Source: Polyangia bacterium
GTDB lineage: Bacteria; Myxococcota_A; Polyangia; Nannocystales; Nannocystaceae
DNA length: 64,000 nucleotides
NCBI GenBank assembly: GCA_030429545.1
Contig: JAUIFF010000004.1
Location: forward strand, 248,001-312,000
Reading direction: 5' to 3'
Part shown: positions 25,717 to 33,795 of the stretch, piece by piece
Layout of the letters: every line of letters begins with the position of its first letter
Position numbering within the stretch: position 1 is the stretch's first letter
Program-made: the position numbers and the translations under genes
Notes under the pieces: generated by a model
The model's database searches: none
What the model was told of the DNA's origin: nothing
The model's input: only the letters and a program-made list of their open reading frames with translations

Positions 25717-27189
25717 CTAGGGCTCTCGTTTGTATATCCACATATCGCTGTCGAAGTTGTTGACAACGGTTTGCTCGCCCACGGCGACGATATCGTTTTG
25801 GCCATCGACCGCGACCCCATAGCCGACATCGTCGAGCCCGTTTTCGCCGTCGAACGTTTCGACCCAAATCTCATTGCCGTCGGCGTCGAATTTGCCCAGC
25901 CAGATATCGTTGCCGTTGCCCGTGCCCTCAAACCCAACGGCGACAATGTTGCCGAGCGAATCGACGGCCACGGAGTTGGCAATATCGGTTTCGCCAGCGG
26001 CTCCGCTATAGGTGGTGGTCCAGATTTGGTTGCCATCGGCATCGTACTTGGCCAGCCATGCGTCGGTTTTTTCGGGGTCGCCCTGGTCCTCGCGTCCGGC
26101 CACCACCACGCTATCGTCGAGACGGTCGACCGCGACCGCGTTGGCCCAATCGATGCCATCGGTCGGTCCGTTGTGGGTTTGTGTCCACACAGGCACGCCG
26201 TCGGGCTCATGCTTGCGGATAAACACATCAAAGCTCTGGGCGTCGGTAAACGTGCGTCCGGCAATGATGATGTTCCCGGCACCGTCCACAGCCACCCCCG
26301 AGGCACTGTCGAGGCCGCCATCTTCCCCCTCGAAGACCCGGGTCCAAATTGTATTGCCGCTGCTGTCGTAGCGCCGCAGCAGTGCATTGCCGTCACTTTG
26401 TTGAATCGAGCCGGCAACCAAAAAGTCGCTGTTGTCGGCCATAGTGATCGCCGAGCCGGCGATCGGAGCATTGTCGGTAAATGCCCATACAAGTTGTCCC
26501 TGGGGATCACAGCGGCTCAGCCAGAACTCACTTTGGCCCTGGCCCACGGTCATGCGCCCGACCGCGGTCATAAACCCGAATCCGTCGCTTGTGATCGCCA
26601 GCCCTTGGTCGTCTTGGTTGATGCCGCCATCGTACTGTTGTGTCCACAGCGACACCCCGGTGGGGTCGTACTTGCGAATCAAGATGTCGGTGCCCGAAAG
26701 TTGGGTGCCGACCGTGCCAACGATGTAGATATTTGCAGCATCATCAATTGCCACGCCGCGGGCGGTATCCTCATAGCCGTCGTGGTCGTAGATCCGTGTC
26801 CAGTAGGGCATGCCTGGCGTCAGGGTGCAGTCGGGCTCGCAACCGTCATCGCCCTGGTCGTTGCCATCGTCGCACTGCTCGCCGGTCTCGGGAATGCCGT
26901 TGCCACACTCAGGCTCGGGCTCACTGGTGGTTTGCGTGGTCTCGGTTGTTTCAGTTGTCTCAGTTGTCTGCGTAGTTTCAGTTGTCTCGGTGGTCTGCGT
27001 GGTCTCGGTGGTCTGCGTGGTCTCAGTGGTCGGATCATCAGTCGGGCCCACGGTGGTCTCGCCCGCAGTTGTCATCGCCTCCGTGGTGTTGGCAGTTTCA
27101 CCCGTTGTCGTTGGCGAACCACTCGGCTCACAGGCCAGCAGCCCCGCGCTGCAAATCAGCAAACACGCATCACGGTAAGTCAATGTCAT
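25717..27189 (-). CDS. Stalked beta-propeller (SBBP-repeat) lipoprotein
   Basis: Starting at 27189 the protein opens MTLTYRDACLLICSAGLLAC with lipobox GLLAC. A Thr/Glu stalk with many TTQTTET units follows, then one DUF4215 repeat (CGNGIPETGEQCDDGNDQGD). Six or seven ~50-residue blocks complete the protein, each containing 'WTxxYxG...D.ANxVAVDxxGNIxVxG' (for example IANSVAVDSLGNIVAVGFEG), the SBBP/NHL-like propeller signature. It is probably a surface protein with a binding propeller on a flexible stalk. A long open frame on the opposite strand is a shadow of these repeats. Confidence 0.88.
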   Translation of the reverse strand: MTLTYRDACLLICSAGLLACEPSGSPTTTGETANTTEAMTTAGETTVGPTDDPTTETTQTTETTQTTETTETTQTTETTETTETTQTTSEPEPECGNGIPETGEQCDDGNDQGDDGCEPDCTLTPGMPYWTRIYDHDGYEDTARGVAIDDAANIYIVGTVGTQLSGTDILIRKYDPTGVSLWTQQYDGGINQDDQGLAITSDGFGFMTAVGRMTVGQGQSEFWLSRCDPQGQLVWAFTDNAPIAGSAITMADNSDFLVAGSIQQSDGNALLRRYDSSGNTIWTRVFEGEDGGLDSASGVAVDGAGNIIIAGRTFTDAQSFDVFIRKHEPDGVPVWTQTHNGPTDGIDWANAVAVDRLDDSVVVAGREDQGDPEKTDAWLAKYDADGNQIWTTTYSGAAGETDIANSVAVDSLGNIVAVGFEGTGNGNDIWLGKFDADGNEIWVETFDGENGLDDVGYGVAVDGQNDIVAVGEQTVVNNFDSDMWIYKREP

Positions 27190-27232
27190 AGCCCGATCAT
27201 ACACGGCTTGGTCTGACCCGTGGCCAATTACA

Positions 27233-28468
27233 CTACGATGGGTTTGTAGCCTGTGTGGGGGCATAGCCCCGTGCGAGCAGGAGGGCCGGTATGGCCAATA
27301 GCATCTGACCAATGCCGCAGGTTATCCAGATGCCGGCGTAGCCGAGGTCGGCGAGCAGTTCGGGGGCAAAGTTGGGGGCGACGGTCCGCCCGAGGTTCAC
27401 AAGAATCATCAGGGCCGTAAAGTGAACCGCGCGGATTCGGGGCTGGGTATGGGCCATCAGCAGCCCGTAGAGCGCCGAAAAACAAATAACCGTGGCGACC
27501 GACTCAACACACACAAGTGCGAGTAGGGTGCCGCGAAACGACCACAGTGGTTCGGCCAGGCCAAACACGGCCCACACCAGCCCAACTGCGACCGTACCGG
27601 CAACAAATGCCCGGTGGACACCGACACGCGTGAGCAGGTGGTGGCTCACGGGTCCCGACAAAAGTGTGCATACAACCATGAGCGGGAGCAGGGTGTATGT
27701 ATAATCATTGTAGGTGAGCCCGAGTTCCTGAAACAAAAACGTGGGGGCGACCGCACTTGTCAGGGCACTGCCGACCATGGCCAAGCCGGCAAGCGCACCG
27801 ATGCGATACTTGGGGGTGGTCCGTAGCTGCAGCAGGGCCGTGAGCACCGGGGTGTGTGGCCGGTTTGCGGGTGCTTGCAGGCGTTGGCGGGGCAGCATAA
27901 ACGGTGCAAGTACACAGACGCCAAGGATGCCGACCCACACAGCCATGGCTGTGTCGAGCCCGTAATGCGTCGTCACTGTTGCCAGCAACAGCGCTCCGAG
28001 CCCAAGTTGGCCCATACGGGTGCCAACCTGCATCCAGGTGTTGCCGGCACCCCGCTCCTCGGGTTCGAGCAAGTCGACGGCCAGGCCGTCGGTTGTGACA
28101 TCCTGGACCGAGGCGGCAAAGTTGAGGGCAACCCACAACCACGTCAAACTGGCGAGGGCCTCCGGCGTGCGTGGGGTGAGGCTCAGCCACAGGGCAATAA
28201 GTGTGCATACAAGGGAAATGCTGACGAGCAGGGTCCGTCGGCGGGTCCCGGAGTTGGGGCCAAAGACGAGGTCGAGGACCACGGCCCACAGGAGCTTCAA
28301 AACCCACGGCACCATCCCCAGGGTGAGCAACTCCACCTGGTAATCGAGGGTCACGCCAGTGGCCGCGAGTTGGGGCAGCAGGACATTGCTGCCAAATGCC
28401 GCGATCACACCCTGGGCGAGGTACAGACCACCGAGACCGACAAAGAGTCCGGTGCGTCCGCGGTGCAT
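27233..28468 (-). CDS. MFS transporter, AmpG/acetyl-CoA transporter-like
   Basis: 411 residues with about 12 membrane helices in two halves, separated by a polar loop near FMLPRQRLQAPANRPHTP. The beginning GLGGLYLAQGVIAAFGSNVL and the motif MVPWVLKLLWAVVLDLVFG resemble the AmpG/SLC33 branch of the major facilitator superfamily, which imports muropeptides or acetyl-CoA-like substrates. Substrate here is unknown. It is divergent from the CYTH gene, with a perfect palindrome in the 84-bp gap. Confidence 0.88.
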   Translation of the reverse strand: MHRGRTGLFVGLGGLYLAQGVIAAFGSNVLLPQLAATGVTLDYQVELLTLGMVPWVLKLLWAVVLDLVFGPNSGTRRRTLLVSISLVCTLIALWLSLTPRTPEALASLTWLWVALNFAASVQDVTTDGLAVDLLEPEERGAGNTWMQVGTRMGQLGLGALLLATVTTHYGLDTAMAVWVGILGVCVLAPFMLPRQRLQAPANRPHTPVLTALLQLRTTPKYRIGALAGLAMVGSALTSAVAPTFLFQELGLTYNDYTYTLLPLMVVCTLLSGPVSHHLLTRVGVHRAFVAGTVAVGLVWAVFGLAEPLWSFRGTLLALVCVESVATVICFSALYGLLMAHTQPRIRAVHFTALMILVNLGRTVAPNFAPELLADLGYAGIWITCGIGQMLLAIPALLLARGYAPTQATNPS

Positions 28469-28522
28469 GGCACGAGTGTCGACCGCCGGGCGAGATGTTG
28501 CAAGCGGCCGCGAATTGCCAAA

Positions 28523-28541
28523 TTTCCCGAAGTTCGGGAAA
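28523..28541. promoter_or_regulatory. Perfect 19-bp palindrome, candidate operator
   Basis: TTTCCCGAA-G-TTCGGGAAA lies in the 84-bp gap between the divergent MFS transporter (starts 28468) and CYTH gene (starts 28553). The 9-bp arms are exact. Its place 12 bp before the CYTH start suggests a repressor site controlling one or both genes. No regulator gene is adjacent. Confidence 0.6.
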
Positions 28542-28552
28542 GTAGCCCGGCG

Positions 28553-29026
28553 ATGGGACAGGAGATCGAACGCAAGTTTTTAGTGGTGTCTGACGAGTGG
28601 CGAACCACCGACCCCACGGGCCTGAGTTTTCGCCAAGGGTATCTGTGTGTCGATCGCGAGCGGACCGTGCGTGTGCGGACCGTGGGCGACCAGGGGTTTT
28701 TGACCATCAAGGGGAAATCCACCGGTGCCGTCCGGGCCGAGTTTGAGTATTCGATCGATGGTGGCGAGGCCCGGACGATGCTCGACACCCTGTGCCTGAA
28801 GCCGCTGATCGAAAAGACTCGCTACCGTCTGCCGGCTGGCGGGGGGCTGTGGTGGGAGGTTGACGTGTTTGCGGGCGACAATGCCGGGTTGGTGGTGGCA
28901 GAAATTGAGTTGCCCGAGGTGACGCAGGTGTTTGCCCGCCCGGCCTGGATTGGGACAGAGGTCACCGAAGACCCCCGCTACTTCAATTCGAACCTGGTGC
29001 TAAAACCATATAAAAGCTGGGCGTGA
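28553..29026 (+). CDS. CYTH-domain (triphosphate tunnel) protein
   Basis: 157 residues starting at the ATG at 28553. It begins MGQEIERKFLVV with the CYTH signature ExExK and continues with alternating Arg/Lys/Glu beta strands (TVRVRTVGDQGFLTIKGK, RAEFEYSI, EKTRYRLP, WWEVDVFAGDNAGLVVAEIE). It is a triphosphate-tunnel metalloenzyme. Small bacterial members mostly hydrolyse inorganic tripolyphosphate or thiamine triphosphate. Full-length for the family. Divergent from the MFS gene. Confidence 0.93.
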   Translation: MGQEIERKFLVVSDEWRTTDPTGLSFRQGYLCVDRERTVRVRTVGDQGFLTIKGKSTGAVRAEFEYSIDGGEARTMLDTLCLKPLIEKTRYRLPAGGGLWWEVDVFAGDNAGLVVAEIELPEVTQVFARPAWIGTEVTEDPRYFNSNLVLKPYKSWA

Positions 29027-29083
29027 GAGCGTGGCCGCCGGCAATCGACGTACACTGGCCCGACAACTGCGAGGTTTGATTTG

Positions 29084-31018
29084 ATGCGACGTTTGATTCT
29101 GTTTAAGAGCTCCCTGCCCATTGCGCTTGCTGCATTTGCGATGTCCGGCTGTGGCGACGACGGTGCCACCTCGACGGCCGGCACCATGACCGGCGGCACC
29201 GATGGGACGACCGCGACGACCGAGGCCACGACCGATCCGGGCACCAGCGCTGGTCCGACCGACGGTACTGGGGTTGAGACCGACGGCACCGCGACCGGGT
29301 CGCAAACCGATGCAACCACCGACACGACCGATGCCACGACGGACGCGACCACGGACCCAACCACCGATGCAACGACCGACGCCACGACAGACGCGACCAC
29401 GGATGCGACGACAGACGCGACCACCGACGCCACGACAGACGCGACCACCGACAACTTTTGCGAAGAGGGGGTTGTGATTTGCGAGGACGGTGTCGCCAAG
29501 ATCTGCGACGGCATGGGTGGGTTTACCGAGGAAAACACCTGCGAAGAACAGTGCGCCGACGGCATCGGGTGCGTGTTGTGCATTCCTGGTGAGGGCCAAT
29601 GCGAAGGCGACCAGGTGCTGGTGTGCAACGATCAGGGCGATGGCTACATCGAAGGTGACAGCTGCGATCCGTTGCAGGGGCTCAGCTGCGATATGGATTT
29701 GGGGCAGTGCGTCGGTGCCTGTGCCAACCTCGGCCTGAGCTACATCGGCTGCGACTACTACCCGACGGTGACCCTGCAACACGACAGCTACAACTCGTCG
29801 CCCAAGGACGACTTTGCCGTTGCCGTGGCAAATACCTCGAATGCGACTGCTGAGGTCACCATCACCCAGGGTGGTAACACGATCACCAACGTCTCGGTTG
29901 CAGCCGGGGCGGTCGAGCTGGTTGTCTTGCCGTGGGTCAACGCCCTGACCAAGGGCCACGGGCCGACGGCGATGGTGACCGACGGGGCCTACCGCCTGCG
30001 CTCAACCCAGCCAGTGACGGTCTATCAGTTCAATCCGCTCAACTCGACCACCACCAACGACGCCTCGCTGCTGTTGCCGGTCAACACCTGGCGCGACGAG
30101 TACATGGTTGCGGCCTGGCCCCATTGGGTCAATACCTACCCGTCGACCTACGCGGTGGTTGCCAGCCAAGATGCGACCACTGTCACTCTCAATCCGTCGG
30201 CCACCGGCGGGCAGATCCAGGCGGGTGCCGGGGTTTCGGCCAACGGCACCGGCGAGGTCATGCTCAACGAGGGGGATGTCCTTCAGGTCACCAGCTCGGC
30301 CGGCGATGTCACCGGGACCATCATCGTCGCCGACAAGCCGATCCAGGTGTTTGGCGGCCATGAATGTACAAACATTCCCCTCAATGTCGCCGCCTGTGAC
30401 CACCTCGAAGAGTCGATGTTCCCGATCGAAACACTGGCCAAGGAGTACATTGTTGTTCCGCCGGTACAGATCCCCAACGACAACCTCGACAAGGCCCAGG
30501 TTGTGCGCGTGATTGCCAGCGAAGACGACACCGAGTTGGTGTTTGAGCCCGACCAAGGTGTCAATACAAGTTTGGCCAACGCCGGGGACTTTGTGGAGCT
30601 GTCGATGACGACGGCGGCCTTCAAGGTTTCGTCCGACAAGAAAATCTTGGTCGCGCAGTACATGGTTGGACAGGCGGCCAACTTTGGTCAAAGCGACCCG
30701 GCCTACATCCTCGCGGTTCCCCAGGAGCAGTACCGCACCAGCTATCTGTTTTTTGCGGCCACCAACTGGCAGGCCAACTACGTCGACATCATTGCCCCCG
30801 ACGGCGCGGGCGTGGAGGTCGACGGCATGATGGTCAACACCTGGAGCCCGATCGGCGCGACTGGGTTTTCAGTTGCCCATGTTCAGCTCTCAAACGCGGG
30901 CGATGGCACCCACACGGTCGAGGCCGACGAGAAGGTTGGGATCAGTGTCTACGGTGTGCAAAGCTCGGGGAGCTACTGGTACACCGGCGGTTTGGACCTC
31001 GAGTTCATACCTCAGTGA
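29084..31018 (+). CDS. Stalked lipoprotein with IgGFc-binding-like domain (paralogue)
   Basis: ATG at 29084 with GAGG 10 bp upstream. Lipobox FAMSGC, then a ~95-residue Thr/Ala/Asp stalk of near-perfect TTDA repeats (12-bp DNA repeats at about 29330-29455). A Cys-rich module (CEDGVAKICDGMGGFTEENT) and the IgGFc-binding-like region follow (YIGCDYYPTVTLQHDSY, LLPVNTWRDEYMVAAW, IQVFGGHECTNIPL, VAQYMVGQAAN). It matches the protein at 19051-21009 along its whole length. The two differ mainly in stalk composition. Probably surface-exposed. Confidence 0.88.
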   Translation: MRRLILFKSSLPIALAAFAMSGCGDDGATSTAGTMTGGTDGTTATTEATTDPGTSAGPTDGTGVETDGTATGSQTDATTDTTDATTDATTDPTTDATTDATTDATTDATTDATTDATTDATTDNFCEEGVVICEDGVAKICDGMGGFTEENTCEEQCADGIGCVLCIPGEGQCEGDQVLVCNDQGDGYIEGDSCDPLQGLSCDMDLGQCVGACANLGLSYIGCDYYPTVTLQHDSYNSSPKDDFAVAVANTSNATAEVTITQGGNTITNVSVAAGAVELVVLPWVNALTKGHGPTAMVTDGAYRLRSTQPVTVYQFNPLNSTTTNDASLLLPVNTWRDEYMVAAWPHWVNTYPSTYAVVASQDATTVTLNPSATGGQIQAGAGVSANGTGEVMLNEGDVLQVTSSAGDVTGTIIVADKPIQVFGGHECTNIPLNVAACDHLEESMFPIETLAKEYIVVPPVQIPNDNLDKAQVVRVIASEDDTELVFEPDQGVNTSLANAGDFVELSMTTAAFKVSSDKKILVAQYMVGQAANFGQSDPAYILAVPQEQYRTSYLFFAATNWQANYVDIIAPDGAGVEVDGMMVNTWSPIGATGFSVAHVQLSNAGDGTHTVEADEKVGISVYGVQSSGSYWYTGGLDLEFIPQ

Positions 31019-31042
31019 GCCCAGTGAGACTGTTGTAGCAGC

Positions 31043-31079
31043 AATCGCCCGGGCCTAGTCCGCCTCGACCCGGGCGATT
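31043..31079. terminator. Hairpin terminator between convergent genes
   Basis: AATCGCCCGGG pairs with CCCGGGCGATT (11-bp perfect stem) around a 15-nt loop. It begins 25 bp after the IgGFc-binding-like gene and covers the stop codon of the convergent GIDE-like gene. Confidence 0.65.
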
Positions 31080-31564
31080 TCGTCGGCATCGATCACGAGG
31101 TTGTAGGGCCCGCGACGGTGCGGGGTTGAGTGGTCCTTGTGTTCGGCAACAAATCCCCGCACCACGATTCGCTCGCCGGGCACCAGCAGCTCGGAGCCGG
31201 CCTGCAGCTCGAGCCCGTGGCGACGCAGAAGCTCCTGGTGGATGCCCTGAAGGTTCGGCCCATATTTAGGCCGAATCAGGGCGGCCCCCGAGGCATCGCG
31301 CAAAATGAAATCCGTCGCCTGCTGGGCCTGGCTGCTGACATGTAGCGTATCGCCGAGGAGGCCGGCGTAGGCGCGAGAGGCTGCGCCGGGCACAATCGCG
31401 CGGTAGTAGACCGCAACCGCCTCGTCGCCGGTAATCGGGCATTGCAGGAGCTCGAGCCCCTCGATCGTACCGGTGATTTCGACCCAGCCCCGGGCCGAGG
31501 CAATGAGCTCGGTGGGGACGTACTGCCGACGAAAACGCGAAAAAAGTTGGGAGAGCCATCCCAT
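31055..31564 (-). CDS. GIDE-like domain protein
   Basis: Starting at 31564 (MGWLSQLFSRFRRQYV) the protein is 169 residues, basic and amphipathic at its N-terminus. The core GWVEITGTIEGLELLQCPIT then VAVYYRAIV resembles the GIDE domain found beside membrane E3 ligases in eukaryotes and in bacterial membrane proteins. A beta-rich C-terminal part (GERIVVRGFVAEHKDH) is also consistent. No clear membrane helix is seen, unlike many GIDE proteins. Family call is tentative. Confidence 0.6.
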   Translation of the reverse strand: MGWLSQLFSRFRRQYVPTELIASARGWVEITGTIEGLELLQCPITGDEAVAVYYRAIVPGAASRAYAGLLGDTLHVSSQAQQATDFILRDASGAALIRPKYGPNLQGIHQELLRRHGLELQAGSELLVPGERIVVRGFVAEHKDHSTPHRRGPYNLVIDADEIARVEAD

Positions 31565-31954
31565 CGCGGGAGTATACACGGTTCGCCACAAAACATGACG
31601 ACCACAATTTTTAACCCGCGAGTGGGTGCGAACACACCCCTCAATTCCTGTCATTTATTTGTTGGTACAACGAATGTGTCGATTTGCAAATACATCTAGA
31701 AATCGCCTGGTTCGCCGCGATTGGTCGACGACGTAGGGCAAATGCCATGTAGGCTACCCGGGTGACAACGCGACCCGCCGGCCGGTGACCAGATTCGGCC
31801 AAAATGTCGATGATGACCGCTAAAAAACCTTGAGATTACTCTGGTCGAAACATCGTCAAGCTGCCATCATCGCCCAACTCCGGAAACACCGAAGCTGCGA
31901 ACCATACGTTAGCTGGTGAAGAGGACAGGTTTGAGTTTGACATTGGAGACTCCC
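31565..31954. other. Intergenic stretch, no gene recognised
   Basis: About 390 bp between the divergent GIDE-like and MAPEG genes. It contains AT-rich segments (around 31655-31700 and 31800-31830) and a GCCGGCCGG run near 31780. No open frame with a credible start and no RNA signature. Confidence 0.45.
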
Positions 31955-32401
31955 ATGCTTGCTGAACTAAGCAGCTGTGTCGCGTTTCAGATCTGGGCGA
32001 TGTGCCTGGCGGTATTGTTTTGCAAAATGTTTGCCCTGTCGGTGGTGCAGGGCATCGGACGGATCAGCTCGGGCAAGTTCACCCGGCCGGAGGATGCGGC
32101 TGTATTTGCCGAGGGTAAGCAGGCTACACGCGAGGCGCCGCTGGTTGAGCGGGCCGGCCAGTGCTGGCGAAACGACCTCGAAAACATTCCGATGTTCCTA
32201 CTCCTCGCCCTGGCGTTTATCCTCGCCGGCGGTTCCGATGAGTGGGCAATGTTTTATTGCGTGACGTTTACTGTCAGTCGGGTGCTCCACTCGGTCGTGT
32301 ACCTGTGCGCGTTTCAACCGCACCGAACGATCATCTACAGCGTTGGCGCGGCGGTCTGCTTTATGGTGGCTGGGCACCTTATCGCCCTGCTCGGGGCCTG
32401 A
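31955..32401 (+). CDS. MAPEG-family membrane protein
   Basis: The ATG at 31955 is preceded by GGAG; an in-frame start at 31916 is less likely. It has 148 residues with four membrane helices. The signature ERAGQCWRNDLENIPMFLLL matches the MAPEG motif (E-R-x-x-x-x-x-x-N-D-x-E-N-I), whose Arg and Asn line the glutathione site in microsomal prostaglandin synthase-like enzymes. Probably a glutathione-dependent detoxification or peroxidase enzyme of the inner membrane. Confidence 0.88.
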   Translation: MLAELSSCVAFQIWAMCLAVLFCKMFALSVVQGIGRISSGKFTRPEDAAVFAEGKQATREAPLVERAGQCWRNDLENIPMFLLLALAFILAGGSDEWAMFYCVTFTVSRVLHSVVYLCAFQPHRTIIYSVGAAVCFMVAGHLIALLGA

Positions 32402-32467
32402 GTTGCGGTGGTGGAGTTGGTAGGCGGAGCACTGGTATGATGCGGGCAACCAGACGGGTGCGAGCAC

Positions 32468-33046
32468 ATGACAACGCTGCGACAGGCACGGGCCGATTAC
32501 TTTGCTGCCTCGGGATTTGATGAGCGTACATATACCGATGATTGGGTCGATATCCCGTTTGGGCCGTTCCCCCTGCGGTTTCCCAATGTCGCCGCGCGCA
32601 AGCAAGTCGTCCCGCTCCACGATCTTCACCACGCGCTGACGGGGTATCACGCCGACTTGCCGGGTGAGTCCGAAATCGGTGCCTGGGAGATCGGCAGTGG
32701 TATTGAGCTGAGCTGTTGGGTCGGCTGGTACCTCGACCTTTTGGCGATGTCGTGGGCGGTGTGGTTTTTGCCGCGACGGACGTTCCGGGCGTTTGTCCGC
32801 GGCCGTCGTTGCGACAACTTTTACCAGGGGCGCTACGAGCCGGCGGTGTTGGACCAACGGGTCGACGACCTGCGCGAACGTATGGGGCTACACCGACCGG
32901 TGCGGGCGGGCATGGGCGATGTTTTGATATACATTTTTTACGCGGTGCTCTCGCTGGTGGTCGGGCTTGTCAGCATGGTTGTCACCCTACCGCTGATGCT
33001 CGCGCTCGGGATCTTTGGCCGGTTTGTCGGCGGCTCGCGGGCCTGA
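32468..33046 (+). CDS. Coq4-like protein with two C-terminal membrane helices
   Basis: 192 residues. The N-terminal half contains PLHDLHHALTGYHADLPGES, which fits the Coq4 metal motif H-D-x-x-H-x(11-12)-E, followed by EIGAWEIGSGIELSCW. Coq4 proteins take part in ubiquinone assembly; bacterial relatives are little studied. Unlike typical Coq4, the protein ends in two hydrophobic segments (DVLIYIFYAVLSLVVGLVS and TLPLMLALGIFGRFVGG). It is 66 bp downstream of the MAPEG gene on the same strand. Function inferred. Confidence 0.7.
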   Translation: MTTLRQARADYFAASGFDERTYTDDWVDIPFGPFPLRFPNVAARKQVVPLHDLHHALTGYHADLPGESEIGAWEIGSGIELSCWVGWYLDLLAMSWAVWFLPRRTFRAFVRGRRCDNFYQGRYEPAVLDQRVDDLRERMGLHRPVRAGMGDVLIYIFYAVLSLVVGLVSMVVTLPLMLALGIFGRFVGGSRA

Positions 33047-33058
33047 TATCGATGATGG

Positions 33059-33724
33059 CTAGTCGCGGGTTGCCTTGACGGGCCACGGCTTGCCGGCAAG
33101 TTGCTCACAGGTGGTTTGTGGCGGGACCGGAACATAGGCCCGCGGGCCGCTGACAACCTCGCGGGTGTCCTTGGCCAACACAGACAGGCATGCCCCTTCG
33201 GCCCCGAGGATGGTTTGGTGGACACTGACGTGGGTCGACCCACTGATGTGATTGCCCGCGCGGTGCAGGCGAGCGACCGTGCGGGCCCGTTGGCTGACAT
33301 ACAATTTGCCACTGCAGATCGGGGCGTCGACTGTCACGGTCATACCCGGGTGCCCGTCGTGGTCGATGTCCTGGTCGCCCCATCCATTTTCGGCGCTGCC
33401 TTGCCATTGATTCGGTGTATTTGCACTGAGGTCGAGCTTGGCCGCCGGCACGTCGGTCGCGTTCATGGTGACGTTGATGCCACCAACCGGGGTAATTTTG
33501 ACATCACAGGGCTGCTCGACGATTTCGAGTTGGTCGCCACGCTCGACGATTTTGGCCAGGACAAAGGTGTCCATACGCGTGCGTACCCGGCCACGAACGG
33601 GCACCTTGCGCGACCCGTAGACCACGTGGTGGCCTGCCCACATCTGCGGGGTGGGAGATACGGTCTCACCGGACGGGTTGGCAGCGACAGCAACTATTAA
33701 GGGAAATAACGAAGTAAGGAGCAT
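33059..33724 (-). CDS. Secreted protein of unknown function
   Basis: The start at 33724 gives a Sec signal (MLLTSLFPLIVAVAANPSG). The 200-residue mature protein is beta-rich with four Cys. It contains a possible calcium-type acidic loop, GDQDIDHDGHPG, whose DxDxDG-like spacing is only approximate. An in-frame start at 33811 would overlap crtI and is rejected. It is convergent with the Coq4-like gene and divergent from crtI, sharing a 71-bp promoter region that contains TTGTCAAAT (33762-33770). Confidence 0.7.
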   Translation of the reverse strand: MLLTSLFPLIVAVAANPSGETVSPTPQMWAGHHVVYGSRKVPVRGRVRTRMDTFVLAKIVERGDQLEIVEQPCDVKITPVGGINVTMNATDVPAAKLDLSANTPNQWQGSAENGWGDQDIDHDGHPGMTVTVDAPICSGKLYVSQRARTVARLHRAGNHISGSTHVSVHQTILGAEGACLSVLAKDTREVVSGPRAYVPVPPQTTCEQLAGKPWPVKATRD

Positions 33725-33795
33725 CGTGAGCTGTGGGGCTAAAAGACCATATTTTTCGGAGTTGTCAAATCTCGGTTTACGAATAAGTCGGCCCC

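Noticed and set aside
25771..27216. Long plus-strand open frame (481 codons) opposite the beta-propeller lipoprotein
   Set aside because: The minus-strand gene has a lipobox, stalk, DUF4215 repeat and propeller blades. The plus-strand frame is a mirror of its repeats with no start context or domain.
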